From the NCBI GenBank assembly GCA_047631875.1, contig JBLIAZ010000133.1, forward strand, positions 1 through 7,081: DNA of 7,081 bases, written 5' to 3'. A model generated the notes under the pieces. The model was not told the DNA's origin. It was given only the letters and a program-made list of their open reading frames with translations, and did not search any database. Made by a program: the position numbers and the translations under genes. Positions 6,147 to 7,081 of this stretch are shown one piece after another; position 1 is the first letter of the stretch, and each line of letters starts with the position of its first letter. The stretch comes from JBLIAZ01 sp047631875. GTDB lineage: Bacteria; Bacteroidota; Bacteroidia; Flavobacteriales_C; GCA-002722245.

Positions 6147-7081
6147 TTAGAAAGGGAAAAACAGCGGAATAAATATTGTTGCGATTATCCAGAACAAAAT
6201 GTTTAATGGAGTTCCTACTTTCAAAAAATCAGTAAACTTATAATTACCAGCACTGTACACCATGGTGTTGTTATGATATCCAATTGGTGTCATGAAGCTA
6301 GCAGAGGCTGCAAACATAATGGCCATTAAAAATGGTGTTGCATTGATGCCTAAATTGGCTGCAGTAGCAATTGCGATTGGAGCAAGTAAGGCAGCTGCTG
6401 CATGATTAGAAATGACTTCTGTAAGGATTGAAGTTATCAAATACAAGCCAGACAAAACAGCCACGTATCCGTAAACACCCAGGTTGCTGACGAGTCCACC
6501 AGCAATGAACATGTCCAATCCCGAATTATTCATTGCTGTTCCTAAACTTAACGAGCCAACAAGTAAGAAGATAATTTTCCAATTGACAGCCTTGTAGGCT
6601 TCTTTCATTGACAGGGTTTTAAGAAGTACCAGTACAGTAACCCCGGAAATAGCTCCTGTCATGATATCCAAAATATCAAAGGAAGCCAGCCCTACAACAA
6701 CTGCAATGACAGCAAGTACAGTAAACGTTTTTCGTTTGTCGAAATCTTGAATAATGCTTTCAGACAATATCGCAAAGGGGATGTCATGGGTACTTTCTAG
6801 TTTTTTCATTTCCTCTACGTAATGTGTCTTAACTTCTGCCAGGATGATGTCTCCAGGAATTAGTACATGGTCGTAGAGGTTGTCATGAACAATTCCATCT
6901 CGTTGTTTTATTGCTAAAGGGACTGCTCTATACTTTCTTCTAAAGTCTATTTCCTTCAGTGTTTTCCCTGAAGCATCCGTTCCAGCAGTCATTACCATTT
7001 CTAAAATGGTTGAGTTAGTTCCTTGCAGGTCGTTTCCGCCAATCTTTACAGATGGATTTACATTAATTTTCACCCTGTTTT
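6147..7081 (-). CDS. SLC13-family (DASS-type) transporter with TrkA-C domain, C-terminal half, partial
   Basis: The gene runs off the right edge: the minus-strand frame is still open at 7081. The GTG at 7073-7071 is probably an internal Val, not the start. About 310 residues are visible, half of the usual 590-610. Counting from that Val, a TrkA-C/RCK_C domain covers about residues 20-93 (LKEIDFRRKYRAVPLAIKQR and then LIPGDIILAEV). The C-terminal membrane half follows, with about 5-7 hydrophobic spans starting at about 115. SLC13 signatures are ILTEVISNHAAAALLAP (216-232) and SFMTPIGYHNNTMVY (259-273) with GNYKFTDFLKVGTPLN. Such inner-membrane proteins import sulfate, dicarboxylates or other anions, usually with Na+; the RCK-containing branch is often annotated only as SLC13 family permease. 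It converges on lpxH with an 18-bp gap and no obvious terminator. Confidence 0.88.
   Translation of the reverse strand, partial: NRVKINVNPSVKIGGNDLQGTNSTILEMVMTAGTDASGKTLKEIDFRRKYRAVPLAIKQRDGIVHDNLYDHVLIPGDIILAEVKTHYVEEMKKLESTHDIPFAILSESIIQDFDKRKTFTVLAVIAVVVGLASFDILDIMTGAISGVTVLVLLKTLSMKEAYKAVNWKIIFLLVGSLSLGTAMNNSGLDMFIAGGLVSNLGVYGYVAVLSGLYLITSILTEVISNHAAAALLAPIAIATAANLGINATPFLMAIMFAASASFMTPIGYHNNTMVYSAGNYKFTDFLKVGTPLNILFWIIATIFIPLFFPF

Noticed and set aside
1..7081. Mobile element, CRISPR array, tRNA/rRNA gene or defence system
   Set aside because: No transposase-like ORF, terminal inverted repeats, regularly spaced repeats, cloverleaf or rRNA sequence was seen; nearly all bases are accounted for by conserved housekeeping genes.

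Overview
The window is a compact, AT-rich stretch of bacterial core chromosome, most likely from a Bacteroidota (Flavobacteriia-like) organism. Four things point there. The gene order rplM-rpsI-rpsB-tsf is typical of that phylum. The ribosomal proteins, UMP kinase and RRF read like Flavobacteriia versions (for example L13 beginning MDTLSYKTVSAN). The promoter before rplM has the Bacteroidota form, TTG then 20 bp then TATTTTTG. The genes also lack clear Shine-Dalgarno sequences. A more exact placement cannot be made by eye. LpxH implies a Gram-negative, lipid A-making envelope.

Layout, left to right. (1) 1-1326, plus strand: the 3' end of a polyprenyl (isoprenoid) diphosphate synthase, then a 118-residue protein of unknown function, then tsaB (tRNA t6A synthesis). 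They are packed with a 4-bp gap and a 1-base overlap, so they look like one transcription unit. (2) 1327-1507: a 181-bp spacer with an AT-rich hairpin and a good promoter. (3) 1508-3992: rplM, rpsI, rpsB and tsf (L13, S9, S2, EF-Ts), closed by a strong intrinsic terminator. (4) 4020-4074: a tandem CTTTTTTTTG repeat and a short spacer. (5) 4075-6128: pyrH (UMP kinase), frr (ribosome recycling factor) and an lpxH-type hydrolase, 9 and 14 bp apart. (6) 6147-7081, minus strand: the C-terminal half of an SLC13-type transporter with a TrkA-C (RCK_C) domain, converging on lpxH and running off the right edge.

Most of the genes serve translation: tRNA modification (TsaB), ribosomal proteins (L13, S9, S2), elongation (EF-Ts) and recycling (RRF). 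UMP kinase supplies pyrimidine nucleotides. Isoprenoid and lipid A genes at the flanks link to envelope synthesis.

I found no mobile element, CRISPR array, tRNA, rRNA, defence system or clear undescribed system. The points most worth a second look are the unnamed 118-aa gene, the T8 tandem repeat and weak promoter before pyrH, and unusual residues in two transporter signature loops.
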